Shown: piece after piece, positions 36,801-48,066 of the stretch
Layout of the letters: each line of letters starts with the position of its first letter
How positions within the stretch are numbered: the first letter of the stretch is position 1
Assembly: GCA_026419785.1 (NCBI GenBank)
Contig: JAODTK010004032.1
Span: forward strand, 106,950 to 170,949
DNA: 64,000 nucleotides
From: Sclerodactyla briareus
Taxonomy: Eukaryota > Echinodermata > Holothuroidea > Dendrochirotida > Sclerodactylidae
Direction: 5' to 3'
Made by a program: the position numbers and the translations under genes
Notes under the pieces: model-generated
Database searches by the model: none
What the model saw: only the letters and a program-made list of their open reading frames with translations
What the model was told of the DNA's origin: nothing

Positions 36801-37185
36801 GGTTCGACGACGTATCAATTTAGAAAGTGATTCAGTTAGAAACGGTGGAATATTAGAGTCGTATTCAACCTCAGCCTGAACGCAAGAAGTAGTGGATTGC
36901 ACGATATCTCATCATTGTAGTGAGACCAGCGCTTTATGCCTCATGAGTACACTTTAATGAAGTAGCGCGCGGGTGGCGTTCGGAACATAATTTATACTTC
37001 AATTTTTTTTCCATCTTTCCCATCCGCTTTGCTCCAACAGCATATTGCAGTATAGTGAAGTGGCACGACTTGGATATTCCTTTCATGGATGGCCTTGTAC
37101 ACAGCAAGCCCAGAACGCAGAACGATGCAGCGGGAGGTTCGTTGTGCTTTTCTTGAACAGCACGTCAACAGAATTGTAGGGACAT
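33860..37185. other. no gene recognised; (TG)n at 36,050-36,110
   Basis: The 114-codon frame at 34,465-34,809 is free of low complexity and reads as plausible protein, but I see no motif, and an 85-codon antisense frame covers the same bases. A GT/GC tract lies at about 36,050-36,110. Nothing else stands out. Confidence 0.5.
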
Positions 37186-37195
37186 TCACGGCACT

Positions 37196-37201
37196 ATTAT
37201 A

Positions 37202-37243
<42 letters not shown>

Positions 37244-37290
37244 TATATATATATTAATATATATATAATATATATTATATATATATATAG

Positions 37291-37345
<55 letters not shown>
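37196..37345. repeat. (TA)n tract, interrupted
   Basis: A TA array with repeated one-base slips (TAT ATT). It is the source of the isoleucine/tyrosine-rich antisense frame. Such slips can be real or assembly error. Confidence 0.9.
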
Positions 37346-37346
<1 letters not shown>

Positions 37347-38574
37347 TATTCTGTTTATACATGACAAATACCAAAATAAGTCTACACGACTAAATTTATG
37401 TATATATGATTTTCACAGCACTGAAAATTTAATATCACTGGTAAGGTAGGAAGAGATTTCTTGCATGGAAAAAATAAGTTTGAAATGGCCTGGACAATGC
37501 AAAAGGTACTGGTAGTTCCTAATTCTAATAATGACTACAATTTATTCCTATATAATACAAACAACAAATTCTTCAGACTTTTCTCACTGACCTTAGAATG
37601 TGCATTTCTTTAAAAAAAAAAAAAAAAAAAGTAGGGCGTTTGGTTTATTGCATCTGCATAATACACGAAGGGGTCACTGCAATTGTTTTATCATGATTAT
37701 CATTTGTGTCTGCAGTACCAACTGTCATGAACTATCCACGTTAAGCAGTTAAGCGCGTTCCATTTGTGATAGATTAATTGTGTTATCAGGCAAATATTTG
37801 GTGTGCGGGTACAATTTTTTGTCTCAGCTATTTTTTTTCTGCATGTAACCTAAAAGCAGCGTCACAATTATTCAATTTCGTCTGCTGCGAGCTCGTGACA
37901 TGTTTTCCTCTCTTGCCGATTGGCAATGAATTATTCATGATTTATGTGCATTAATATAACCAATTTGTCTGTCATAACTGACAACATGGTGTAGGTTCCT
38001 TTTACATTTACGTCACGGAATGAATCTCATTGAGCGTTGTCAAGATTGGGTAAGATTATTTATGATTTTGTAGAAACGTAAGTTAAGGGATGCATTCTAT
38101 CACTGGATGTGTTATTAGGTTTCAGTGGAGAACTTCCAGAGAAGAATCTAGGCTGACTAACGCAACCTGACAGCCTTGGATCAGAACGATACAACAGAGG
38201 CAGAACATTCGGAGAAGGGGCACGACCGCACAAGTGAAAATGACTATGGTCGTGCCTGGTGCGGTATGGGTCTAAGTGTGGGCCCGATGGGTACTCCCTT
38301 ATTAGAGTACTCTTCAACAGTTGACTCCACGAGCGATCTACAGCTATGTCTATTATGAATGTCTTGTTTCTCTACACATCGTTTTGAAAATAATTTTCAG
38401 TTTGTCACTCGGCTTTTCTCATTTGTTGTTTTTTGGTTTCTGGGTTTCTGGGTTCCTCGGTATTCTTTTTCTTGAGTGCATGGGATTAAATTGGTGGTCG
38501 TTTATGCAATATAGCACGCAGAGCATCCACGCCATTTGGGGAATAATCTTGCAATTTTTCATATAGTCTCAGGT

Positions 38575-38576
<2 letters not shown>

Positions 38577-38631
<55 letters not shown>

Positions 38632-38655
38632 TTGTCTGTCTATCTATCTATATAT
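38577..38655. repeat. (TATC)n microsatellite
   Basis: About 18 tetranucleotide units with a TTTG/TCTG interruption. It lies about 160 bases upstream of the readable start of the LINE at 38.8 kb, so it could be the tail of another retroelement or the target of the LINE. Confidence 0.9.
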
Positions 38656-38814
38656 CTACCGATTCATACGTATTTTTTCTATTTCATTTATGTCATAGTT
38701 TTTTCTCTCTCCCTCTCTCCTTTTTGGTGTGGATTCATTTTGTGTTCGCTGTTTCCCCTCCGTGCTGTTTGGAGTCTGCAATGTGAGTCGTTTCTACTTT
38801 TTGGGTAGTTTTGC

Positions 38815-41400
38815 TATTAGGCTCATACATTGGCTGGCCGATCTATTGGCCAGCTTTTTTTCTCACAAATGTTGCTGCATCAGTGATAAAGCATGAGCTC
38901 CATGGCCTAATTCAGGAGTTTAACGATTACAGAGATTCATGTGCATACTGTGTTACTGAGACATGTGCCGTGACCAATCTGTCTTTGACTATGTCCTCCA
39001 AAGTCAAACCCCTGGATTCACTTTGTATCGATCGGATAGATTATTCAATGTTGTGGACAAATCATGTGGAGGGGTGTTTGTTTTCTAATAAACGATGATT
39101 GGTGTAACAATGTAAAAGTAATCTCCCGAACATGCACCGCAGATCCCCGATGCAAGTGCTAAGTCCGCTATTGACCAGCTATCGAATCTGATTACTCAAT
39201 ACGAAAACGCTAATCCAGGAGCAGTTTCTATTGTTGCGGGTCTGCCCAAGTATCTCGACACGTGTCCTGCAGTACCCGAATAAACAGAACCCTTGACCAC
39301 TTCTTCTACCACGATTAGGGATGCTTATCGGTCGTTAAGGCGCCTCCCTCTTGGCAACTCCGATCACAGTATGATTCATCTCGTCCCCGCGTATCGGCAG
39401 CAAATCAAGCGTGACAAACTGATACGACTGAGATTTTCTTTGTGGACAGAATTGAACCATTTGCGCTGTTGCTATGGGTGCACAGATTGGGACGTTTTCT
39501 CCGAAGGGTCACCTGACCTAGATGAGTACATCTAAGTAGTGTGACTTGACTTCACGTTCTGTGAAGAAACATGCATTCCAAGGAAAACCATCACTGAATA
39601 CCCAAATGAAAAACCCTGGTTCGGCGGCGCCATCCTGAAAAGTCGTTGATAGCCCCAAGGCCGGATGCCTACCGAGACGTTGAGGTTCGATGTCATTCAT
39701 AACGAGTGTGATAGTACGAGGTTTTCGCCGGGCCGTCAAAGATGCTAAGCTACGGTTACGTGCTAAAACTGGCGGCATATACCTCCGACCAAACTCTCAC
39801 CTAACAAAATCACCGGCTATAATCCCAAGTCCAGGTCCTGCGCCTCGAGTGACAGCACCCTACCGGATCACTAACCGTTTTCATGCGAGGTTTGATCGTC
39901 CAGGGAACACCCTTCCTACCGAAGGTGAACATCCGAATGGCAAGGCCCCTTTTACCGTGCTGTATCTGACACTCGGCGTAGCCTCATGCGACTAAAGGTC
40001 AGGGAGGCCCCTGGCCCTGATGAGATTACTCCTAGACTCTTGAGCTTATGTGCTGATGAACTGGCTGAAGTCCTCACTCGTATATACAATTGGTCACTTT
40101 GTACCGGCCATGTTCCAAGTACTTTTAAAAAACGAGCCGATAATTCCGGTAACCAAACGAAAGCCATCACATGTCTTTATGACTACAGACCACAGTTCCT
40201 CGACATCTCTCGTAATGAAAGTGTTCGAGAAATTTGTTTCAGATCATATTAAATCAAATTGTGCCTCCGTCGTTTGATCCTGTCAGTTGGGCATACAGGT
40301 AGAACGGATCTACGGATGATGCTGTATCTATCACGCTGCATAAAATCTTACAATTTTTGGACAAGAAGTCCCCTAATCATGCCAGCGCTGGTATTCAGTG
40401 ACTTCAGTTCCGCCTTTAATACTATCGCATCATTCAAACTACATGACGAACTGGTAAGCTATCTGAAACTAGGCAAACCTCTGTGTGACTGGATTTTGGA
40501 CTTTCTAGTAGAGCGTACTCAGAAAGCCAAAATTATTCCAAGTCAATTGAAATTAACACGGGTGCTCCCCAGGGTTGCGTAATTCTCCCCTATTGTATTC
40601 ATTGTTCACGTCAGATTGTTCTGCCCCACTTCCTACTGCTCAAACTAAGTTTGCTGACGACATAGCCTGCGTTGGTCTTATCCACAGATCTGAGGCTAAC
40701 TACAAAGAGCAGGTGTCAGCTTTGGTTACCTGGTGCAATGAGAATGACCTTCAGCTCAAAGTCGAAAGGCAAAAGAAATAATAATTGATTTTCGCCGTAA
40801 TCCCCCAGCAGCTCTCCCTTTGTTTATCACGGCACCGAGATAACATTGTTGACACATTTAAATACTTAGGAGTATACATTTCGAATGGTTTGAAATGGGA
40901 TGCTCATGTAGATGCGATTGTGGGAAGGGCTCAGCAGAAGTTATATTTTTTGCGTCGGTTTAGATCATTCCATGTTCGGTCCTGGACATTGTGAGTTTTA
41001 CTATACCCGGGCTGTGATCGAGAGTTTTTTAACCCTTTCGTCCAAGGTTTGGTACAAAAGTGCAACAGATTGAGATATAGAAACCCCCTCCGGCGAGTTG
41101 TACATACAGCCACCAAAATTCTCGGATGGGACCGTCCCTCCCTAGATGATATGTATGTGAAACGAGTGGCAAGAAGAGCCCAGTGCATAGTCGAGGACCC
41201 CAGCCATCCCGGGAATTCCATTTCCGAAAAATTTGGCCTTCCGGAGGGCGCCCAAGGGCATCAAAAGCCGCCTGCAACGCGCACTGTAAATAGCTTTTCT
41301 ATCCTACTGCAGTGCGTACCCCTCCACGACTTAATACTCTTGAATTACTGTAATAATGTTTTCGTTTTGTTGTTTGTCTTTTCGTTTGACAGTTCATAAC
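38815..41400 (+). mobile_element. Rex1/Babar-like LINE, endonuclease plus RT, decayed
   Basis: The most complete element in the window. APE endonuclease remnants: YRDSCAYCVTET (about 38,930-38,965), an N(D)DWCNNVKVISR-like block (about 39,090-39,125), DASAKSAIDQL (about 39,155) and NRTLDHFFY followed by PLGNSDH (39,280-39,367). A linker has WTE...CYGCTDWDVFSEGS (39,445-39,510). RT: EAPGPDEITPRLL (40,006-40,042), WSLCTGHVPSTFK (about 40,090), SLVMKVFEKFVSDHIKSN (about 40,210-40,260), VFSDFSSAFNTI (40,390-40,427), GAPQGC (about 40,562), KFADDIACVG (40,646-40,675, catalytic FADD kept), FKYLGVYISNGLKWD (40,856-40,905) and QQKLYFLRRF. Thumb: LDDMYVKRVARRAQCI and SHPGNSISE (41,137-41,228). At least eight frame changes. 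No clear 3' tail. Confidence 0.85.
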
Positions 41401-42680
41401 AAATTTCATCTCGATCGCGCACACTACCCTTCAGGCAACCACGTTGGGCTTAGGGCGGGCTCCCGTTGGTTGCTCAGCAGGCCCGCATTCGAGCGTGACG
41501 CCCCATCTCTACATAAACCATATCAGGAAGCCTACTTCTTAGTTTCGACCTCCGGGCGATTTTACATTATCGATTGATCTGTACATTACCGATTGTAACA
41601 GGGCCCAGTGTTAACCTAAAAATGTAATGCAGCGATGCAATATCAAACTAGACATATGCAGGCGGGTAAACCTCCCACATGTGTATCCCCGCATCTAAAA
41701 AAAATAAAAAGAAAGGCCTTTTTGGACTCCTCGTTCAGAGAAAACACCTTAAGTATACATCCATTTGACTCCCAGTCATGCTTTGAAATTCCCTACCTGT
41801 TTTTCAGGACCACTATAGTCCACATCCCCCAAGGTTTATTTAAATATGACAGTTAAAAAATCACATGGAATATGCAGTTTGACCTCCTATGACCTTGAAA
41901 TGACATCATATTGTTTAGGACTAATAACCAGTCCACATTCACTTTTTTTTTTTTTTTTTTTTTTTTTGAGTTCCGTCTTCGAATTCGACACATACAGTTA
42001 GTGAAAATTGCGGAAATAACACCAATTTGACCTATGATGACCTCGAAAGCACCTATTATATTTTGGGGACCAACTTTTGTCCCATTCCCAGACCATAAGT
42101 GTCATGTGAATAGACTAACTCATGTATTGTGTGCAATAAGACCTGCCAAATAGAGGGCGGCAGACATGCAGCGATTCCCCCTTCGAAACTCGTCCGAAAT
42201 TTACTAGGGTGGAATCGGATGAAGTGTTCGATGTTGGGAAAACGTTCCCAGGATGGAATTACATTAATACCATCACCTTGAATCGGGAGCACGGGGTTTT
42301 TGCAGTACGTGCAGTTTGTTCCACTAATTTGGCGGGGATTGTAACTTCGACGTGAGCGTGCTGTGACTCTGGTCACAGTCCATCGATACCCGACTAGAAT
42401 GTCCGAGAAACAGGGAGGCGTGGGCATTCGTCGACCTCCGGGTGACAGAGCGGGCGTGTGAGCAGACCTTTCTTATATCTGGATTAAATAAAGCTCACTT
42501 CATTTGTTATGTTCTTGATGTATATTACTCACTGAACAACTGCTAATAAATGCGGTATCCCGCAAACATAGGCCTGGGTTAAAAATAACTGAGCCTCCAT
42601 ATTGAAAAGGGGTGGAGCTGTATGATATCAAGTAATCGACTTCTAACAATCCTAAGAGTGGTCTCTCCGCTCACCCAGGG
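41400..42680. other. no gene recognised; poly-T and TGACCT motifs
   Basis: TGACCTCCTATGACCTTGAAATGACAT lies at about 41,880, a poly-T tract at about 41,942-41,967 and TTTGACCTATGATGACCTCG near 42,027; this is the same TGACCT family as at 12-17 kb. The 123-codon minus frame at 42,056-42,427 has CTYCKN but no recognised domain. Confidence 0.5.
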
Positions 42681-42688
42681 AGTGTGGT

Positions 42689-42922
42689 TTCTACACTGCA
42701 TTTTCAGTGTTGTGCTTCCTTATCAGGGTATCGAAGTACTTGACAGAAATGTTATTGTTAACATCGGCGGACAGCGACACACTGATTGAATTCATGTTGT
42801 ATTTTCTTCTACGCTGCATTTTTCACGGTGCAGCGCTCCATTATTACGGTATCAAAGTACTTGACAGAATTTTATTGTTAACATTCACGGGAAACGACAG
42901 ACTAATTGAATCCATTTTCTCC
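42689..42922 (+). repeat. two-copy 117-bp tandem duplication
   Basis: Units start at 42,689 and 42,806 (TTCTAC(A/G)CTGCATTTT). Both contain GTATC(G/A)AAGTACTTGACAGAA, TTATTGTTAACAT and a GACACACTGATTGAATTCAT-like stretch. The unit is 39 codons long, so an open frame at 42,707-42,943 runs through both. The copies differ at many sites, so the duplication is old. Confidence 0.75.
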
Positions 42923-42954
42923 AGATTCAATTTCCCGATATAGAGGTACAGTAT

Positions 42955-43810
42955 CTTCCTGTCCGTTGATTCGTTCTAAGCAGCGATTACTCTTAATTCG
43001 TCAGGAGTAACGAATTTCTATCTGCGCCGAGGTTTTTGTTTCTACATGAATATGCAGATGTAGTCTTACTACAGTCGCTCAGTGGATAGCATACCTAATT
43101 GCGAAGTAGGTGTGAGTGTCCAGGTAAATGGCTATTGTTAGTAAATACTTGCAAACACCAGGTGCGTAGGCTTTACGCAATCATTTTTTTATCAGTACTC
43201 ATTTAACAGTATACAGTAAGGAAAGTAATGCTTATACCGACGTTTCATGTTGTATTACGTACCTACATACTTCCTAATACAAGTAGACGGTAGTAGTAAT
43301 GCATGACGTAGTGCTTACACTAACACAACACGGGACGTAATACTGTACTAAGTTCGTCAGATAGGAACAAAGTATGTAGGCTAAATTGCGTAGCACCTAG
43401 TTATACGTATGCGTATATAGTTTACATACGCGACTCAACGTGCGTACGTGAACAATATTTTTCATCGACTCACTGGTCAATCGTATACGCTCCAAGTTTT
43501 GTATGTGGTATTATAATGTGTACACGGCAATATTACCACGTATGTATGCGAGTAACGCAGACGATAATATTACGTACGTTGCGTCATACGTTCACGTACG
43601 TACGCTATAACCATTACGCGCGTAGGCGAGTGTGTTAATTAATTTCATACTTACCTACCAGGATTACGCGACTTTTATTAGTGTAGCGTAATAATTCCGT
43701 AGTAACGCATTGGCCTGCGTATGTTATACCAATAAATACGTACATGTACTGGTTGTAAAATACGTACGTACGTTTCCTAATATTGATATACGTATTAATA
43801 TCTGACCCAA
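42955..43810 (+). mobile_element. TACGTA-rich DNA-transposon-like repeat, truncated copy
   Basis: Collinear with 55,156-55,850. Shared landmarks: GCGATTACTCT (42,982), CATGAATATGC (43,044), TCTTACTAC (43,061), TCCAGGTAAAT (43,118), ACTTGCAAACACCA (43,148) with GTGCGTAGGCTTTACGCAAT, ATTTTGTATGTG-like sequence, GCAATATTACCACGTAT (43,528), GGCGAGTGTGTTAATTA (43,625) and ATTGATATACGTA (43,782). The left end GTTGATTCGTTC corresponds to the TIR of the other copy but is degraded, and the right end is missing. Dense TACGTA and ACGTACGT palindromes. No transposase frame. Confidence 0.65.
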
Positions 43811-44379
43811 CATCGAACGGGGAGGGGTCGGGGGCTCTCTCATGGCTCCGGCCAAGTAACCGTCCCAGCTCCGAATTCGTTATTACGTGAAGCTTGTGCC
43901 AACTACTTTTGGCGGCGATTGTAGGCAGGGGGGAATCACAGGACGTCTCACTTGTACCCCCGTTAGTGACAATACCAACCGGTGCCCACCCAGGCGTGTC
44001 AGTTAACGATCCGCTTTGCTGTTTATCTCTCAAATCCTACGTATCCTAATCTAATTCATCTTATAAACGCGATGGATGCTTTCACCAAAATTTCAAAACT
44101 AGCCCACCAAGCAGTTCAGTATTCTCGGCGCGTAACGCCTCATTCCTGACATCAAGCCAGGAATGTCGACTCCATTTGTCATTTGGTTTGTAACAAACCA
44201 AAAAAAACCACTTACCGAGCTGTAGTGATGTAATTTATTTCCACACCTTGATCCTTAGGGAGATTTTGTGCGTACATTATGTAAGTTCTACTTTGCAATT
44301 CGACTGAACTGTAGAATGGTATGGTTGTTCCGTGGGCATAGTGTACTTGAAGTGATATACTTTGCAAGCTCGCGGTATC

Positions 44380-44412
<33 letters not shown>

Positions 44413-44540
44413 TATTATATATATAATATATATATATTAATTATATATTATTTTATATATTATATATATAGATATTCTATATTAATATATATTTATCTAT
44501 ATATATATATATAGATATATATATAATTTTTATATATAAC
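44380..44540. repeat. (TA)n-rich tract
   Basis: Broken TA array with TTATAT and AATATA slips, almost pure A+T over 160 bases. Confidence 0.9.
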
Positions 44541-44544
44541 CAAC

Positions 44545-46960
44545 GGATCTTCTATCAACATTGTATTGCACTTTAGCACTGACCATTTGTAGTAGCACTT
44601 AGTCATGATATGGCCACTTTCGTCATATGTGTCGTCATTGGCAACGAGCCTCAATGGTACAGACGTAAGATTTAGATAAAGGTCCTACACATAAAGAAGT
44701 TCGAGTTTTCGTCCCGATCCGAATTGCAATATCGATAGCCACCCTCTTGAGCTATTTTAATGCTAACCCATTCGCCAATCACCTACGTTACGACCTTATT
44801 ATTTTCCCTATGGTAATCTGTCGTTGTCACCGTGAGTACAATACCACGGGCCTGTTCCCGGTTTTCCAAGTGCGCATACTCACATCAGCAGTAGTCGGGG
44901 TACAGACGAGATTTTTTGCCATTGCTATACCTTATTAGTGCGATTTTTAACTGTGACTACTCTTCTTCTTTTCGAAACTAAACTAATTCCTCTCATGTTT
45001 TTAGTTGCTTATTGTTGATATGTATGGGGGAAAAATTTACAAAATTTTCTTGCTGGAATGATATGTAGTTTTCGCCAGAGACTTTCGAAAGAATCCCCTG
45101 CCTACTGTTTGGCATGCGTGTGCGTGCATTCCATCCAATTACTACCGAGTGACCTTTGTCCCCATATAATTATCATATCATTATACTGCAACCGTGCACA
45201 GGCTTGTTGTTAACTACAAGCTGGTTTTTATGCTTGCACGTTATTTCATGTAAAAGAAATGTAGATGTATCCACCTAGCATTTTGCCTGAAATGAGTCTT
45301 GGTGACCCTCGAAATGTAGCAGTTGGCACTGTACCTGCAATATTCGCTTGTTTTTCCTTTTTATTGCCGGTCATCTTCGAGGGGCGCCTCTTATCAGTTC
45401 GCTGAGATCAGTTGATAGCTGGTCTACTACACGGCAGGTGATGCCAGGCATCCTCCAACAACAACAATTATTCGTTTGAGGTACTGCTAGACGAATACTT
45501 GCATTTAAATGTTTCCAAGACTGAAGGAAACCGTATTGACCTTAGGCGTAAGTCTTCCCCACCCTAGGAGTATCTGGTACTGTGATGCATTATAAGTCAA
45601 TTGGGGAGGAGGCAATCTCGATAACCTGGTTAGAAGATGAATTACATTGCCTTAAAAAAAATGTCCACTTTCACAGCCGTCCGTGTCACAATTTTAGAGC
45701 TATTTATAATGCCTGTCATCTTGGGTTGGAGGTATTTTTTATTTGTTGAGGTTGGGAAATGTTAGCAGGGGAGAAAAAAAAACCTACGATGAAATCAATA
45801 AGAAGGGTTGTTATCTGAGACATTCCCGGTCCATGTGAATTCTGGGAGTCTATGTGCCCCGGTCTCGGTAGCGATTTTATGACAGATATGGGAAGGAACA
45901 TGCGGAGCAATCCCTAAAGCATATTTCTTCCTCGTTTCTGAACGTTTCCAGAATTAGTTGTTTCTCACATCGAAATCCCGTGTGAGAAAACTATAAATTA
46001 TATAGGTAACAACTGATAGAGGTCAGAGAACTCCCCATCGTTATTACTGAGGACGCATGAAAATCGATTGCATGGTCAGATATATTTGATTCACTAACGT
46101 CGCCTGCTGGGATGTAAAACGTAGAATGACGGGCTGAAGAGTGCAATGGAGTGCAAATCACACACCGGTCTCACTGCCGACCAACGTTTGTAAAAATGAC
46201 GATTGACCTCAATCACTTTGTCGCTTTTCTTCTGTTTGAATGGAATCGTTCAATACCCTACATTTTGTATTTTTTTCATCCCTGCTTGTTTCGACTTTTA
46301 CATATCTATGATCATTTGTACCATGCTTCCAGGCGCAGCGCATGTTTGTTGAGTGATATGCCTACATATATCAATTCCAACTTACCCCCCGCATTGAGTA
46401 AGGCGTAAGGGGTACAACCTACCACTTACTTCGCGAAACTTGTTGTTCTATGCTTTTCGTGTGCTTCTCTCTGTGATTGCCCACCTTGATTACAGTGCCT
46501 ATAATGTCTCCCCGCTTGGCCGCGCAGATGTGAAATAGGCATCGAAACTATTTAAGGCTACATGCCATTTGGCATGCCTATCGTCCTGCGTGTTAATTAA
46601 CGTCACTTACATACAAGTAATGTCACGTCAAAAGGGCAATCCCCTACTGGTAGTGCACCTCCTGCTGCCTTATGTATGGCGATCTATTACGCGCGTTGTA
46701 AACAGCAGCTAAAAAACGCGCGACGAGGCGAACAATTATATACTTTTGCCTAAACTAACGGGTGTGTAAGAGCAATAATTTCCTAATTCCGAAAGCAGTT
46801 GCAAATCAGGAAGAGAACATTCAGCACTCTCCCGTATTTGAGGCGAACGTTCACGTGTTCCCCGGCTTACATTTCCATATCGCCGAAAACACATCATTAG
46901 GACTCTTTGGCAGCAACAATCTCTGTGCACAGTACTATCGCCAATAGACAGCCGGCTTAG
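44545..46960 (+). other. mostly unassigned; possible LINE scrap at about 45,490-45,570
   Basis: Near 45,490-45,570 the forward frames read YLHLNVSKTEGNRIDLRRKS followed by SPP. This resembles the LHLN.SKTKEM.IDFRR.. block of Rex1-like RTs, but only about 25 residues match. At about 46,480-46,520 SVIAHLDYSAYN resembles the S.LDY motif of LINE RT thumbs. Neither extends far. The rest holds nothing recognisable. Confidence 0.35.
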
Positions 46961-46974
46961 GTTCACGAGAGTCG

Positions 46975-48005
46975 TCATACCTCGTATATACAGTGCGCAG
47001 TATAGCTAACATGCCAGGCACGGTCGGTAAGACAGTCAGTCATTATGTCCCGGAACCCCAGTTTATGCAATAAGTTGGAGCAGCTACGTAATTCGTCAGT
47101 CAGACTAGAAGACTTAAGAATTTCCGCGATGAGCCAAGTTGTACCTACTCGACGTAAATGTATGGATGGAGCATCATCCATAAAGTATCTGGGAGTGTGG
47201 CAGAATAACACCAACAACAAGCGATCATTTGTTCCTTTCTCAGCATATTGCAGACGGATGCCGCATCGCAAGTTTTATTTGTATCGTATAAAACCTGTGG
47301 CGTAGGTCTTTTGAATAGAAGGTGGCAGAGCAAATTGGGTCATGCTTAGCTGAGTTTATCGTTCAAATGGGCTCTGTTGTGCCTGATTTTTATGGGTTAC
47401 ATCATTATTCTCTGCCAGCTACAGAAGTGCAGAATTTCGTTGCAAGTTTTTCCTCAATAGGAGTAAGCATGAGAGTGCTAAGAACTCTACATTGGCTCCC
47501 CATCAATTTAAGGAGATTGCTAAGATTTTTTGTTTTTTTTCACTGAGGGGGTACTGAGGGGTAGGAACTTTGTATGGGAAAGCGGCGTTTCTGGATTCTC
47601 CCTGATCGTTGCTGTTATTGGGGGCTGAGCCCGCTGAAAAAGGAACCAATCTTACCTCGTAATACTCAACCTGTACTTGTTCAAAAGTTTCGGGAAGTTG
47701 GGATGGCCTTTGATAACAGCCTCTACGTGAGCTCCTTTTTGCCTTGTTCGGTCATAAACGGCAACTGGATAGGGATTTCTCACACTTGTAGCTTTGTGTC
47801 TTATTTGGTTCTTGGAGTCATGTTTGGTGTGCTCTAGTTAAGACTTTCTTTTATTTATGAAGCGCTTTGTACTGTGATGGTGCGCTTGCGCTATATATGT
47901 ATGTTATTATTATATTATTATATTAGGATTATTATTATTATTATTATTATTATTTGATTAATATATTATTATTATTATTATTATATTATTATATGATATT
48001 ATTAT
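46975..48005 (+). mobile_element. CR1/L2-like LINE 3' portion
   Basis: Forward frames give KLEQLRNSSVRLEDLRI (47,070-47,120), SSIKYLGVWQNN (about 47,174-47,210), YCRRMPHRKFYLYRI (the position of AF..LY.IR), then LPATEVQ (about 47,415-47,436) and VLRTLHWLPINLRR (about 47,473-47,515), and a decayed WN.LP-type tail. The element lacks its RT catalytic core and has several frame changes. The 3' UTR has AGCGC at 47,861-47,865 and GCGCT at 47,882-47,892, then ATATATGTATG and a TTA array from about 47,905. This is the same ending as the other LINEs here. Confidence 0.7.
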
Positions 48006-48066
48006 ATAGTATTATCGTCGTTCTCGTATCGGTGATCGTTTAGCGTTATTATTATATTATTACATT
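47905..48066. repeat. compound (TTA)n tract between two LINE tails
   Basis: TTATTA arrays at 47,905-48,008 and 48,043-48,063, with about 35 bases of unique sequence between them. The left part is the tail of the plus-strand LINE. The right part is, on the minus strand, a TAATAA-type tail of the RLE LINE. So two convergent elements meet here. Confidence 0.75.

Noticed and set aside
37186..37374. isoleucine/tyrosine-rich minus frame
   Set aside because: Translation of a (TA)n tract.
43095..43150. tRNA-like phrase TCGCTCAGTGGATAGCAT
   Set aside because: It resembles an A box, but the collinear copy at 55,262-55,320 does not keep it and no B box follows. It is part of the TACGTA-rich repeat.
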